A stretch of 64,000 bases of DNA, from positions 62,001 through 126,000 of the forward strand of contig JAZDFC010000026.1 in assembly GCA_043808235.1 (NCBI GenBank), read 5' to 3'. Made by a program: the position numbers and the translations under genes. A model generated the notes under the pieces. That model made no database searches. It saw nothing but the letters and a program-made list of their open reading frames with translations, and was not told the DNA's origin. The DNA is from JAZDFC01 sp043808235 (GTDB lineage: Bacteria > Bacteroidota > Ignavibacteria > Ignavibacteriales > Melioribacteraceae). Position 1 is the first letter of the stretch. Each line of letters begins with the position of its first letter. Of this stretch, positions 44,050 through 52,909 are shown one piece after another.

Positions 44050-46080
44050 ATGAAAAAACGAAAATTAATTTATCACCGTAAAGAAAAACCGGGTAATGGA
44101 ATAACCTCTTCAACGCTTTGTGCCTTCGAGTCTTTGTGGCGAAAGTTTTCATTGCCACTAAGTCACGAAGACACTAAGATTGTTAATCCAGATTTGAATG
44201 AACAGAAAACTAGTATATGTTTTAAAAATTTTTTGGATAATGTTCAAATATTCCGTCCGGTAATTACCCTCTTACTTCTATTTTCAATTCAAATATTTGG
44301 CCAGTCTTTTTCTATTCACAAAATTGAACCGCCCAATTGGTGGATGGGAATGAAACACGATACTTTACAACTGATGATCTGCGGCGAAAATCTGACAGGC
44401 TCATCTGTTTCGTTTGAGGAAGAGAAAATAAAAATTGTAAATGTACATGCTGTTGAAAATCCATCATATCTATTTGTTGATGTTGTGTTGCCCGCAGATT
44501 TAAATGAAGGCAATTACACAATCTATTTTAAAAAAGAAAATGAATCGGTATCGGTTGATTATCCTGTTTTCAAAAGAAGGAATAACCCGGATGAGCACAA
44601 AGGATTTTCGAAGAACGATATACTGTACCTTATATTCCCGGATAGATTTGCCGATGGCGATACGCTGAATAATATAATCCCGAACCCCATTGAGGAATTT
44701 CCGCGTTACGATTTGAATGGCAGGCACGGCGGCGATATACAGGGAATGATTGATAAACTTGATTATCTGAAAAACCTTGGTATTACCGCTTTGTGGATTA
44801 CCCCGATGCTCGAAAACAATATGTATATGAGTTATCATGGTTATGCTGCGACGGATATGTACAAAATCGATCCGCGGTTCGGTTCGAATGAACTGTATAA
44901 AAAATTTGTTGATGAAGCTCATTCGCACGGTATTAAAATAATTATGGATCATGTCAGTAATCATATCGGGATAAATCATTACTGGACAAAAAACTTGCCC
45001 ATGCCCAATTGGTTTAACGGCACGGTTGAAAATCACAAGGGAGCCAACCATAATAAAGTATCAATTGTTGATGTGCATGCGGATCCGGATGCGGAAGAAT
45101 TGAACAGTACGGGTTGGTTTACTAATTACATGCCTGATTTGAATCAGAATAATCCGTTTCTCGCCAACTATATTATTCAAAACACTATTTGGTGGATTGA
45201 GTATCTCGGCGTTGACGGAATTAGGGAAGACACCTATCCATATTCGGATCAACAATTCATGTCCCGCTGGGCAAAAGAAGTACTCGACGAATATTCTAAT
45301 TTTAATATTGTTGGAGAAGTATGGACTGGCGAAGCTGCATTCCTTGCAGGTTTCCAGAGGAACAGCTTACTGCCACGTGATTACAATACCAATCTTCCTG
45401 CCGTAACCGATTTTAATTTACGCGACGCTTTTACAAAATATCTGAAAGGGGAGAGCGGCATATATATAATTTACGAAACTCTCGCAAAAGACTATTTATA
45501 TCCCGATATCGATAATCTTGTAACATTTCTTGATAACCACGATATTGACCGCGCAATGTTTAATGCTAACAACAATAAAGAGAAATTTAAAATCGCTCTT
45601 ACTTTATTGATGACAACACGAGGCACGCCACAATTATTTTACGGAACCGAAATAGGAATGAACGGCGGCGGTCATCATGGAAGGATAAGAGCGCCTTTCC
45701 CGGGCGGCTTCCCAAATTTCGATAGAAATTCTTTTACAAAAGAAGGAAGAACAAAACTTGAAAATGAATTGTACGATTATCTTCACAAATTGATTTTAAT
45801 TCGAAAAGAAAACCCATCATTAGCTGAAGGTAAGCTCACTCACTTTACACCGATAAATAATATTTATATTTATTTTAAAACTGTGGATGATGAAGAGACA
45901 ATGATAATCATAAACGATAATGACAATTCCGTTTCAACTAATTTAGAACAGGTCCAGCATAAACTGATTAACACCTCTAAACTAAAAAATCTTTTCAAGA
46001 GTGAAGTACTGGATTATCATCTGGGAATGGATATAAATTTAGATGCAAAACAAGCCGCAATATTCAAGTTAATAAAGTGA
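44050..46080 (+). CDS. Secreted GH13 alpha-amylase (cyclomaltodextrinase/neopullulanase-like)
   Basis: A GH13 alpha-amylase of up to 676 residues, likely cutting maltodextrins. After a hydrophobic export segment ending FGQ, a cyclomaltodextrinase-type N-terminal domain (PPNWWMGMKHDTLQLMICG) precedes the catalytic barrel with FPDRFADGD, MDHVSNHIG, GVDGIREDTYPY (nucleophile Asp about 392), VGEVWTGE (acid Glu about 422) and FLDNHDIDR (third Asp about 496). The first 60 codons are odd. The ATG at 44050 has a ribosome site, but codons 24-42 come from an inserted palindromic repeat, and the export helix only begins near residue 69. The original start may be lost, or a TTG at 44233 is used. No sorting domain, so probably periplasmic or membrane-bound. 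Confidence 0.9.
   Translation: MKKRKLIYHRKEKPGNGITSSTLCAFESLWRKFSLPLSHEDTKIVNPDLNEQKTSICFKNFLDNVQIFRPVITLLLLFSIQIFGQSFSIHKIEPPNWWMGMKHDTLQLMICGENLTGSSVSFEEEKIKIVNVHAVENPSYLFVDVVLPADLNEGNYTIYFKKENESVSVDYPVFKRRNNPDEHKGFSKNDILYLIFPDRFADGDTLNNIIPNPIEEFPRYDLNGRHGGDIQGMIDKLDYLKNLGITALWITPMLENNMYMSYHGYAATDMYKIDPRFGSNELYKKFVDEAHSHGIKIIMDHVSNHIGINHYWTKNLPMPNWFNGTVENHKGANHNKVSIVDVHADPDAEELNSTGWFTNYMPDLNQNNPFLANYIIQNTIWWIEYLGVDGIREDTYPYSDQQFMSRWAKEVLDEYSNFNIVGEVWTGEAAFLAGFQRNSLLPRDYNTNLPAVTDFNLRDAFTKYLKGESGIYIIYETLAKDYLYPDIDNLVTFLDNHDIDRAMFNANNNKEKFKIALTLLMTTRGTPQLFYGTEIGMNGGGHHGRIRAPFPGGFPNFDRNSFTKEGRTKLENELYDYLHKLILIRKENPSLAEGKLTHFTPINNIYIYFKTVDDEETMIIINDNDNSVSTNLEQVQHKLINTSKLKNLFKSEVLDYHLGMDINLDAKQAAIFKLIK
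44120..44174. repeat. Palindromic repeat inside the amylase reading frame
   Basis: Arms at 44120-44140 (gtgccttcgagtctttgtgg-c) and 44154-44174 (gccactaagtcacgaagaca-c) match at 17 of 21 positions as inverted copies. The element is of the same family as 33691-33747. It lies between the ATG at 44050 and the export helix of the amylase and is read through in frame. Confidence 0.8.
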
Positions 46081-46131
46081 AGGGAGTTCTAAAGAATAAT
46101 ATTGAGTTTTGTGTTTAATGTGGAGATAAAA

Positions 46132-47247
46132 TTATCTCGCCGAAGGAATTGTAAATTTGAACGTAGAACCCTTGCCTGGTTGCCCGAATACTGATATTCT
46201 TCCACCGTGTTTCTCAACAAGTTCTTTGCACAAGGTTAATCCAAGTCCCGTACCTTTTTCGTTTTCGGTTCCGAGCTTAGATTGATGCTCATCAATTTTG
46301 AAGAGGTTGGCAATCTCTTCTTCGGTAATGCCTACTCCGGTATCCGTAATCGAAACTGCAATAAAGGTTTCTTTTAATTCGGCATCGATAGAAACGTTGC
46401 CGCCGCGAGGTGTGAATTTAATTGCATTGGAGACAAGATTTCTTAATATAGTAAACACCATATTTTCGTCGGCGTAAACCTGTATTGCGGGATCGATATT
46501 GCAATTCAGTTTTATCTCCTTGTTTCTTGCAATATCGGAAACCAGATTTGACACTTTCTCGCATACTTTGTGCAACGCGAAATTATTCGGTTGAAATTCC
46601 GCCCGCCCGGTTTGCAAGCTTGACCAGTGAAGTAGATTTTCTAAAAGTGAATAAGTTATTTTTACCGAGTTATATGTTTTGTCTGCTATCTCCTGCATTT
46701 CTTGCAGAGTGATTTCTTTTTTATTTAGTTCTTCAACCGATTCGCGCATCAATTGGCTGAATCCTAAAATATTCATGAATGCATTTCGTAAATCGTGAGA
46801 TACGATCGAAAAGAATCTATCTTTACTTGCATTTAATTCCGATAATTTTTTCTGTTGATTTCGAATGGTGAGATGCGCAACCACACGTGCAAGCACTTCT
46901 TCGCACTGAATTGGTTTTGTAATATAATCAACTGCACCGGCTTCAAACCCCTTAACTTTATCTATAGTTTCGTTTAATGCGCTAATAAATATGATTGGTA
47001 TTTCACTTGTGGCTTCGTTCTGTTTTATCAAACGGCAAACCTCGTAACCGCTTTTACCGGGCATTAAAACATCAAGTAAAATAAGATCCGGTTTTTCTTC
47101 TCCAATTATTTCGAGAGCGCTTTCGCCGTCGTGTGTCAGCCAAACTTTAAAACCCATTCCGCTCAAAAATTTAAATAGAAATCCGAGATTTGTCGGTGTG
47201 TCGTCAACAATTAAAATGGTGTGGTTATACAGTTCCTCAATGTTCAC
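46132..47247 (-). CDS. Receiver-histidine kinase hybrid (REC-HisKA-HATPase)
   Basis: A 371-residue cytoplasmic signalling protein in reversed order: an N-terminal receiver (about 8-125, phosphoacceptor Asp about 59 in LILLDVLMPG) followed by a HisKA dimerisation domain (His about 151 in FFSIVSHDLRNAF) and an HATPase_c domain (NAIKFTPRGGNV, DTGVGI, GTGLGLTLCKELVEKHGG). Such proteins take phosphate or a signal from an upstream kinase and pass it on. It starts with GTG that overlaps the stop of the larger kinase gene (TAGTG), so the two are translationally coupled and probably work in one pathway. No DNA-binding output domain is present. Confidence 0.93.
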   Translation of the reverse strand: MNIEELYNHTILIVDDTPTNLGFLFKFLSGMGFKVWLTHDGESALEIIGEEKPDLILLDVLMPGKSGYEVCRLIKQNEATSEIPIIFISALNETIDKVKGFEAGAVDYITKPIQCEEVLARVVAHLTIRNQQKKLSELNASKDRFFSIVSHDLRNAFMNILGFSQLMRESVEELNKKEITLQEMQEIADKTYNSVKITYSLLENLLHWSSLQTGRAEFQPNNFALHKVCEKVSNLVSDIARNKEIKLNCNIDPAIQVYADENMVFTILRNLVSNAIKFTPRGGNVSIDAELKETFIAVSITDTGVGITEEEIANLFKIDEHQSKLGTENEKGTGLGLTLCKELVEKHGGRISVFGQPGKGSTFKFTIPSAR

Positions 47248-49880
47248 TATTCTTCTCCGAGGTATCTTTCAAAAATATCACGAATTTGCTTCACCTTAAA
47301 TTTATCGGAATATATTTTTATTTCATCAACAAATGCTTTATACGACTTATCTTTATTCAGCAATTTTTTTAATTCAAAATCGAGCGCTACAAGATCGCCG
47401 CGTTTTGCTATTTTATATAATATCCGTAACAGATCAGTTGGGGGAACTATTATTTCAGGTCTGCTTACGGAATCATCAACTTTATTACCTATCTTTTTAA
47501 ATTCCCATTCTAAATTTAAACATTCGCCGACTTTCTCAAACAGTTCATCTGTATTTATTGGTTTGGCAATAAAATCATTAGCCCCGGATTCAATGCTCTT
47601 ATTTCTCGCCGAATTCAGCGCGCTTGCTGAAACGGCAATTATTTTTATTTTCCCTGTACGACTGTTTGAGCGAATTGCTTTTATGGTTTCAAATCCGTCC
47701 ACCTCCGGCATAATCAAATCCATAAGAATGAGATCCGGATCATGTTCGATTGATTTTTTTATTCCCTCTTCGCCGCTCATTGCTTCGATAGTCTCGAATC
47801 CGGCATTGGATAAAATGCTTGCAAGCAAGAATAAGTTTTCTTGAATATCGTCAATTATTAATACTTTTCGTTTGCGGCCTTTGTAACCTATTATTTTTTC
47901 TCTCACCCGGATTTCCGCCGGTATAAAATCGAGTACTTCATGCATTTCAATATCAAACCAGAATTTACTTCCTTCACCCATCACACTTTCCAGCATTAAT
48001 TCGCCGCCCATTAAGGTAACAAGCCGTCTGCAAATTGCCAATCCAAGTCCGGAGCCGCCAAGTCTTCGCGCACGGTTATCAATAAAACGAAACGGTTGGA
48101 AAATATCCTCGCGCATGTTTTCCGGTATTCCGAAGCCTGTGTCTTCAACGCTGAACCTTACTTTGTTTCCCTTTCTAATAACGTTTAATTTTACCGAACC
48201 TTTTTCCGTAAACTTTAATCCATTACTCAGCAGATTGTACAATACCTGGCTAATTCGCTTGTCATCGGCTTTTACGATTTTGGGAATATCGTGCGAGAGA
48301 TTTAATTGGAGAAGCAGATTTTTTTCTTCGCTTTTGAAACGCACAATTTCTATAATGCTACTTAACAATTCTGGCAGAGAAAAAACTGTATTGAATAATT
48401 CTAACTGCCGGGCTTCAATCTTTGAAAAGTCGAGTACATCGTTAATCAAATTTAACAGATACGAACCACTTCTTTCAATTATTTTTAATCCTTCTTCCAT
48501 AGCTACGGTAAGATTTTCTTCCTTCTTTAATAACTGAGCATAACCAAGAATGCCGTTAAGAGGAGTTTTTAATTCGTGACTCATGTTTGTGAGGAATTCA
48601 CTTTTAGCAATATTGGCAGCCTCGGCCGTTTCCTTGGCTTTCTGAAGTTCAATTTCATGTTTCTTTTTCTCGGTAATGTCCCTGGAAAACCTTACAACAG
48701 ATGTAACATTACCGCCCGAATCCCTGCGCGGGGATAATTGCTCCGTAAACCAATAGGAATTATTCTTCCACTCATAAGCATTTTCCACCCAAATACTTTT
48801 CCCCGTTGTAAAGACTTCTTTTACCTGACTTAATACTTTTGCTGCTTCTTTATCCGATAAGAATTCATTCGACTTTTTCCCAATAATTTCGGATTTGTCA
48901 ACATCATAGTTTTCCGGGATAAATATTTCTTTCACACCACCATCGGGATTGTAAACAGTAATTATATCTTTTGAATTGCCGAGTAACAGTTCGACTTTTT
49001 CATCACCGGTAGTAAAATTCTCGGAGGGAGCATTGAGGTTAGTTAAATCAAGAATTGACACCTGCATTGCGGGTAGTCCTTTATACTCAGAATAAATTGA
49101 TGCGATGCGTAGTCGTTTTTTAAATTCTTTTTTTGTAATAAAATCCTTCTCATACGCGCACGGATTCTCCCGCGAATGGAGTTGCTCATAATTCTCTCTG
49201 CGTAAAATCAATAAGTCGTCCGGTGAAAGCAATTCGGTTGAAAGTTCCAAAGAGTTAAAATCGTCGAGTGTATAGTCTAATAATTTTTCAATGGCTGGAT
49301 TTACATATTTAACCAGTCTATCCTGGAAAATGAGAATTCCGAGCTCAAGATTATTAACTAAATTTTTATAATTTTCTTCTGCTCTCCGCCGCTCAATAAT
49401 TTCTTTTACAAGTTTCTTGTTTATTTCAACAAGCTCAGATGTTCTCTGGGTGATAAGTGATTCTAAATTTACTTTTTTGATTTCGATTTCATCTTCAAGT
49501 TTTTTTAACTCGGTCATATCGCGGGAAATTCCCATTATTCCTACGATTTCACCATCGGAATTTTTCAACGGAATTTTCGTTGTGGTAACCCAGGTTGTGG
49601 ATTTATCGGGCCAGGTTTCTTTTTCAATAATTCCTACAATACTTTCTCCGGTTCGAAGAATCTTTTGTTCATCAAGAAATGCCTGGAGAGCATGTTCTTC
49701 AGTAAAATAATCATAATCGGTTTTGCCTATCGCTTCGGAAGGATCATTGAGCCCTAATTTTCTGGCGGATGCCCTGTTCATTTTTATAAAACGGCTCTTC
49801 GCATCTTTAAAATAAATATGATCGGGCGAATCCTCGAACAGGGCGTTCAGAAGTTCAAATTCCTTTTGCCGGACTAACAT
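47247..49880 (-). CDS. Multi-PAS hybrid histidine kinase with C-terminal receiver
   Basis: An 877-residue sensor without membrane helices. A first PAS domain (about 5-125, DSPDHIYFKDAKSRFIKMN, with PAC signature GIMGISRDMTELK), a coiled coil (about 130-165), a second PAS (about 168-280), a third PAS (about 295-410), HisKA with His about 435 in FLTNMSHELKTPLNG, HATPase (NLLSNGLKFTEKG, GSGLGLAICRRLV), a receiver (Asp about 721 in DLILMDLIMPEVDGF) and a C-terminal helical tail (about 795-877) that could be an output or Hpt-like domain but lacks a clear Hpt histidine. The input signal is cytoplasmic and not identifiable. It is the first gene of a two-gene signalling operon. Confidence 0.93.
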   Translation of the reverse strand: MLVRQKEFELLNALFEDSPDHIYFKDAKSRFIKMNRASARKLGLNDPSEAIGKTDYDYFTEEHALQAFLDEQKILRTGESIVGIIEKETWPDKSTTWVTTTKIPLKNSDGEIVGIMGISRDMTELKKLEDEIEIKKVNLESLITQRTSELVEINKKLVKEIIERRRAEENYKNLVNNLELGILIFQDRLVKYVNPAIEKLLDYTLDDFNSLELSTELLSPDDLLILRRENYEQLHSRENPCAYEKDFITKKEFKKRLRIASIYSEYKGLPAMQVSILDLTNLNAPSENFTTGDEKVELLLGNSKDIITVYNPDGGVKEIFIPENYDVDKSEIIGKKSNEFLSDKEAAKVLSQVKEVFTTGKSIWVENAYEWKNNSYWFTEQLSPRRDSGGNVTSVVRFSRDITEKKKHEIELQKAKETAEAANIAKSEFLTNMSHELKTPLNGILGYAQLLKKEENLTVAMEEGLKIIERSGSYLLNLINDVLDFSKIEARQLELFNTVFSLPELLSSIIEIVRFKSEEKNLLLQLNLSHDIPKIVKADDKRISQVLYNLLSNGLKFTEKGSVKLNVIRKGNKVRFSVEDTGFGIPENMREDIFQPFRFIDNRARRLGGSGLGLAICRRLVTLMGGELMLESVMGEGSKFWFDIEMHEVLDFIPAEIRVREKIIGYKGRKRKVLIIDDIQENLFLLASILSNAGFETIEAMSGEEGIKKSIEHDPDLILMDLIMPEVDGFETIKAIRSNSRTGKIKIIAVSASALNSARNKSIESGANDFIAKPINTDELFEKVGECLNLEWEFKKIGNKVDDSVSRPEIIVPPTDLLRILYKIAKRGDLVALDFELKKLLNKDKSYKAFVDEIKIYSDKFKVKQIRDIFERYLGEE

Positions 49881-50096
49881 TTTAATCCCCTTGATTGACT
49901 AAATAGTAATTCAAAAATATAGAAATATTTTCTTTTGGAGATTTCTCTCTTCAAAGATACTAAGCCGTATCATATTATCGAAAAAAAACGCAATATTTTA
50001 ACCCGACAATGGGGTGTAATAACATGCCACCAGTATTTATGAGTTAGATCAATCAATGCTACAATTTCCATAATAACTCTTGAACAGACAGTAATT

Positions 50097-51479
50097 CTAT
50101 CTATCCGTTAAGCGGTATAAAATTTTATAACTCCAGGGATCCATTTTAAATATTTCTTTGCTGGAGTGACTGATACTTTCGTTAGTTCCGAATAAGTGAT
50201 ATACTCCTTCGATGTTTTTATCTTCTATTACGAATTTATTGGCTTCGGGAGATAAATTCATTATCACCAAAATCTTATCGCCATCTCTTTCGCGGAAAAA
50301 AGCAAATACGGAATTATTCTCAACATGAATTGGAATCACATTACCGCCTGCGCATCCATTTAGCAGCGCTTTATTTTTCTTTTTTAATTTGAAAAGTTCG
50401 GTATATAATTTTGCGAATTTAGAATCCGTCCAAATAATTGTATCTTTATCGAAGAAGCGGATACGTTTAGTCCAACCGGCTTCCTGTCCACTGTAAACAA
50501 GAGGCATTCCCTTTAAAGTAGCGGAAAGCACTGCAAATACTTCTGCGGCATCGCCAAGCCGTTCAAACTCGGTTCCACTCCATGTATTTTCATCGTGATT
50601 GGATGTAAACGTCATTCTGAATGCATCGGCAGGATACTGAGTTTTTTCTTCTTCAATATGTGCGTATAAATCTTTTGCCTCGTTTTTCTCTTGGGCAATT
50701 CTGTTCATTATATCTTTCAATTCCCAGTTGTAAGTCATATCAAACGCTTTTTCGTGTAGTTCAACTTCGTGCGCCTCTGCAAGCATAAAAACCGGTTTTA
50801 ATTTTTCGAGTTCAGGTCGTGCATAATTCCAAAATTCGATTGGCAGCATAGCGGCAACATCGCACCGGTAGCCGTCGATATCACACTCAATAATCCAATA
50901 GCGCAATGCATCGAGCATGTATTCCCAAAGCAATTTGTTGTCGTAGTTAAAATCGATAACGTCGCTCCAATCAGTTCCTTCGGGAGGCAGATAGTTGCCA
51001 CCCTCGTTTTTGTTATAAAATTCCGGATGTCGCTCTTTCCATACATTATCCCACGCAGAATGATTTGCCACCCAATCGATGATAACGTACATTCCCATAT
51101 CGTGAATTTTTTTAACCAGCGATTTAAAATCTTCGAGAGTACCGAATTCAGAGTTTAATGCTTTATAGTCTTTAACGGAGTAATAACTGCCAAGCGAGCC
51201 TTTCCTATTTAATTCGCCGATTGGATTTATCGGCATGAACCAGAGAATACCTACACCAAGTTCTTTAAGGCGAGGGAGATGTTTTTCAAAAGCTTTAATT
51301 GTGCCCTCTTCGGTAAATTGCCGGAGATTAACTTCGTAAATTGGGACATTGTAACTCCACGATGTATGTTGGACAGAGGAGTTCTGTGGTAAGATAAAAT
51401 TTGGGGCGATGAAACTAATTATTGAACAAAGAATTATAGCAAAAAATAATTGTCTCGAATGAAGGCATTTTGTGGTCAT
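50097..51479 (-). CDS. Secreted GH13 alpha-amylase
   Basis: A 460-residue GH13 enzyme with a signal peptide (start MTTKCLHSRQLFFAIILCS). The barrel begins NVPIYEVNLRQFTEEGTIKAFEKHL; the conserved regions are YVIIDWVANHSAWDN, CDIDGYRCDVAAMLP (nucleophile Asp in CDVA), VFMLAEAHE (acid Glu) and TFTSNHDENTWSG (third Asp). The N-terminal beta domain of the other amylase is absent, and a short C-terminal beta domain ends the protein. It probably cuts alpha-1,4 glucans outside the cytoplasm. Together with the amylase at 44050 it gives the cell two different GH13 activities, though the genes are not in one operon. Confidence 0.93.
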   Translation of the reverse strand: MTTKCLHSRQLFFAIILCSIISFIAPNFILPQNSSVQHTSWSYNVPIYEVNLRQFTEEGTIKAFEKHLPRLKELGVGILWFMPINPIGELNRKGSLGSYYSVKDYKALNSEFGTLEDFKSLVKKIHDMGMYVIIDWVANHSAWDNVWKERHPEFYNKNEGGNYLPPEGTDWSDVIDFNYDNKLLWEYMLDALRYWIIECDIDGYRCDVAAMLPIEFWNYARPELEKLKPVFMLAEAHEVELHEKAFDMTYNWELKDIMNRIAQEKNEAKDLYAHIEEEKTQYPADAFRMTFTSNHDENTWSGTEFERLGDAAEVFAVLSATLKGMPLVYSGQEAGWTKRIRFFDKDTIIWTDSKFAKLYTELFKLKKKNKALLNGCAGGNVIPIHVENNSVFAFFRERDGDKILVIMNLSPEANKFVIEDKNIEGVYHLFGTNESISHSSKEIFKMDPWSYKILYRLTDR

Positions 51480-51579
51480 TGGTGTTTCCTTGAAATATTA
51501 GTGTCAAAAATTAGAAAAATGAATTCGATATAAGAAATAATATTGATATTTTTATTTCATAAAAAATCATGTCTTGAGT

Positions 51580-52728
51580 ATGAAAAAAACATCAATCGAT
51601 CCCGTAATTAATTTCTTCATCAGCGTAGTTGGTCTGGTTGTAATCTTTATCGTATTAAAGGAACTTCAGCATATTTGTATTCCGCTTGTAATTGCATATC
51701 TGCTGTTTTATGTGTTTGCCCCGCTAAATAATTTGCTTACGAAGTTCAAAACGCCGTATGCAGTTGCAATAATACTCGACCTTTTAGTTATTGGAATTAT
51801 ATTTTGGGGAACTACACGGATTATACTAACGTCGTTCGGTGAACTCGGTACACAGATGCCGGTTTACGAAGAAAAGCTGAACAATATAGTTAGCAGCGCT
51901 GCGTTCTCTCTCGGAATAAAAGATCCTCTTTTTACGAATTTTAAACTTACCGAAGTATTAAAAGGGATTAACTACGGCGGTATTGCTGAAGGTTTCTTTT
52001 CATCAACCCTCTCAATCGTTTCAACATCGGTGTTCGTAATATTTTTCTACATATTTGTGTGCAGCGGACATGCAAGGCTTGTTGATGTAATTAAAAGAAG
52101 GTACATTGAGCGCAACATAAAACAATCAATCAAGCAAATTAGAAAGGAAGTTAAACACCGCAATCTCGAATTGGAGTTGGATAATTCAATTGAAATAGAC
52201 GAGGAAGTGCAGCAGATTAGAGCGGAACGGGAAATCAAGATCGAAAAAACATTCAAAGAAATAACCGAGCAAATTCAAAAGTATATTGCAACAAAGTTTT
52301 TAATAAATCTTGTAATGTCTTTCATCATGGGAATAATCCTGTTGATTTTCGGTGTTGATTTTTTAATTGTGTGGGTAGTAATCGCTTTCATGCTGAATTT
52401 TATTCCCAATATCGGGAGTGTCATCTCGGTGCTATTCCCTACATTGATGGTCTTGGTACAATACGAATCGGTTGGGTATGCTTTGCTGTTTGCAGCCATT
52501 GTTACCGTAGTTCAAAACATTATGGGTAACATAATCGAACCCAAAATTTTCGGGAATAAGCTTGGTTTAAATCCGCTTGTGATTTTGCTTTCGTTGTTGC
52601 TGTGGGGTTATATATGGGGAATTGTCGGGATGATAATTTCCGTCCCGTTAACAGCTGTAATAAAAATAATTATGGGCAGCGCTCATTCTCCAAATATGAA
52701 TTTTATTAGCGATTTGATGGGGAACTGA
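51580..52728 (+). CDS. AI-2E family transporter (PF01594-type membrane protein)
   Basis: About 382 residues with the usual plan of the family. Two or three N-terminal membrane helices, a long amphipathic/charged helical region (about 165-235, LELELDNSIEIDEEVQQIRAER), then four to five more helices with the conserved GVDFLIVWVVIAFMLNFIPNIG and IEPKIFGNKLGLNPLVILLSLLLWG. Members have been implicated in export of autoinducer-2 and in Na+/H+ antiport; which applies is unknown. The charged central segment is longer than in many relatives. The ATG at 51580 is preferred to a TTG six bases upstream. Confidence 0.9.
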   Translation: MKKTSIDPVINFFISVVGLVVIFIVLKELQHICIPLVIAYLLFYVFAPLNNLLTKFKTPYAVAIILDLLVIGIIFWGTTRIILTSFGELGTQMPVYEEKLNNIVSSAAFSLGIKDPLFTNFKLTEVLKGINYGGIAEGFFSSTLSIVSTSVFVIFFYIFVCSGHARLVDVIKRRYIERNIKQSIKQIRKEVKHRNLELELDNSIEIDEEVQQIRAEREIKIEKTFKEITEQIQKYIATKFLINLVMSFIMGIILLIFGVDFLIVWVVIAFMLNFIPNIGSVISVLFPTLMVLVQYESVGYALLFAAIVTVVQNIMGNIIEPKIFGNKLGLNPLVILLSLLLWGYIWGIVGMIISVPLTAVIKIIMGSAHSPNMNFISDLMGN

Positions 52729-52861
52729 AGTGATTGAAAATTTTGGATTCAAGATCGTCTGCCTTAAAGCTTCATTGAAGCAGTATACAAAATATTTACA
52801 GCGATACTTAATTATATCTTCCCTACCGAATAGGATTAAATTTAAGAGTTTGGAATGAGAA

Positions 52862-52892
52862 ACGGACTCACCAAAATATCTGATGAGTCCGT
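52862..52892 (-). terminator. Probable terminator of the porin gene
   Basis: acggactca and tgagtccgt form a perfect 9-bp stem with a 13-base loop, 18 bases beyond the stop of the leftward porin gene. On the minus strand gtttctc follows, a short T-rich run. It lies between convergent genes, so it may also stop transcripts from the AI-2E family gene. Confidence 0.55.
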
Positions 52893-52909
52893 GAGATGAA
52901 AAGAAATGA

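Noticed and set aside
46123..46138. gagataaaattatctc palindrome at the end of the REC-kinase gene
   Set aside because: Short and AT-rich, overlaps the stop codon, and has no T-tract; could easily arise by chance.
41609..51479. Polysaccharide utilisation locus of the SusCD type around the two amylases
   Set aside because: The outer-membrane protein at 41609 lacks a TonB plug domain and no SusD-like lipoprotein exists, so this is not a Sus-type locus.
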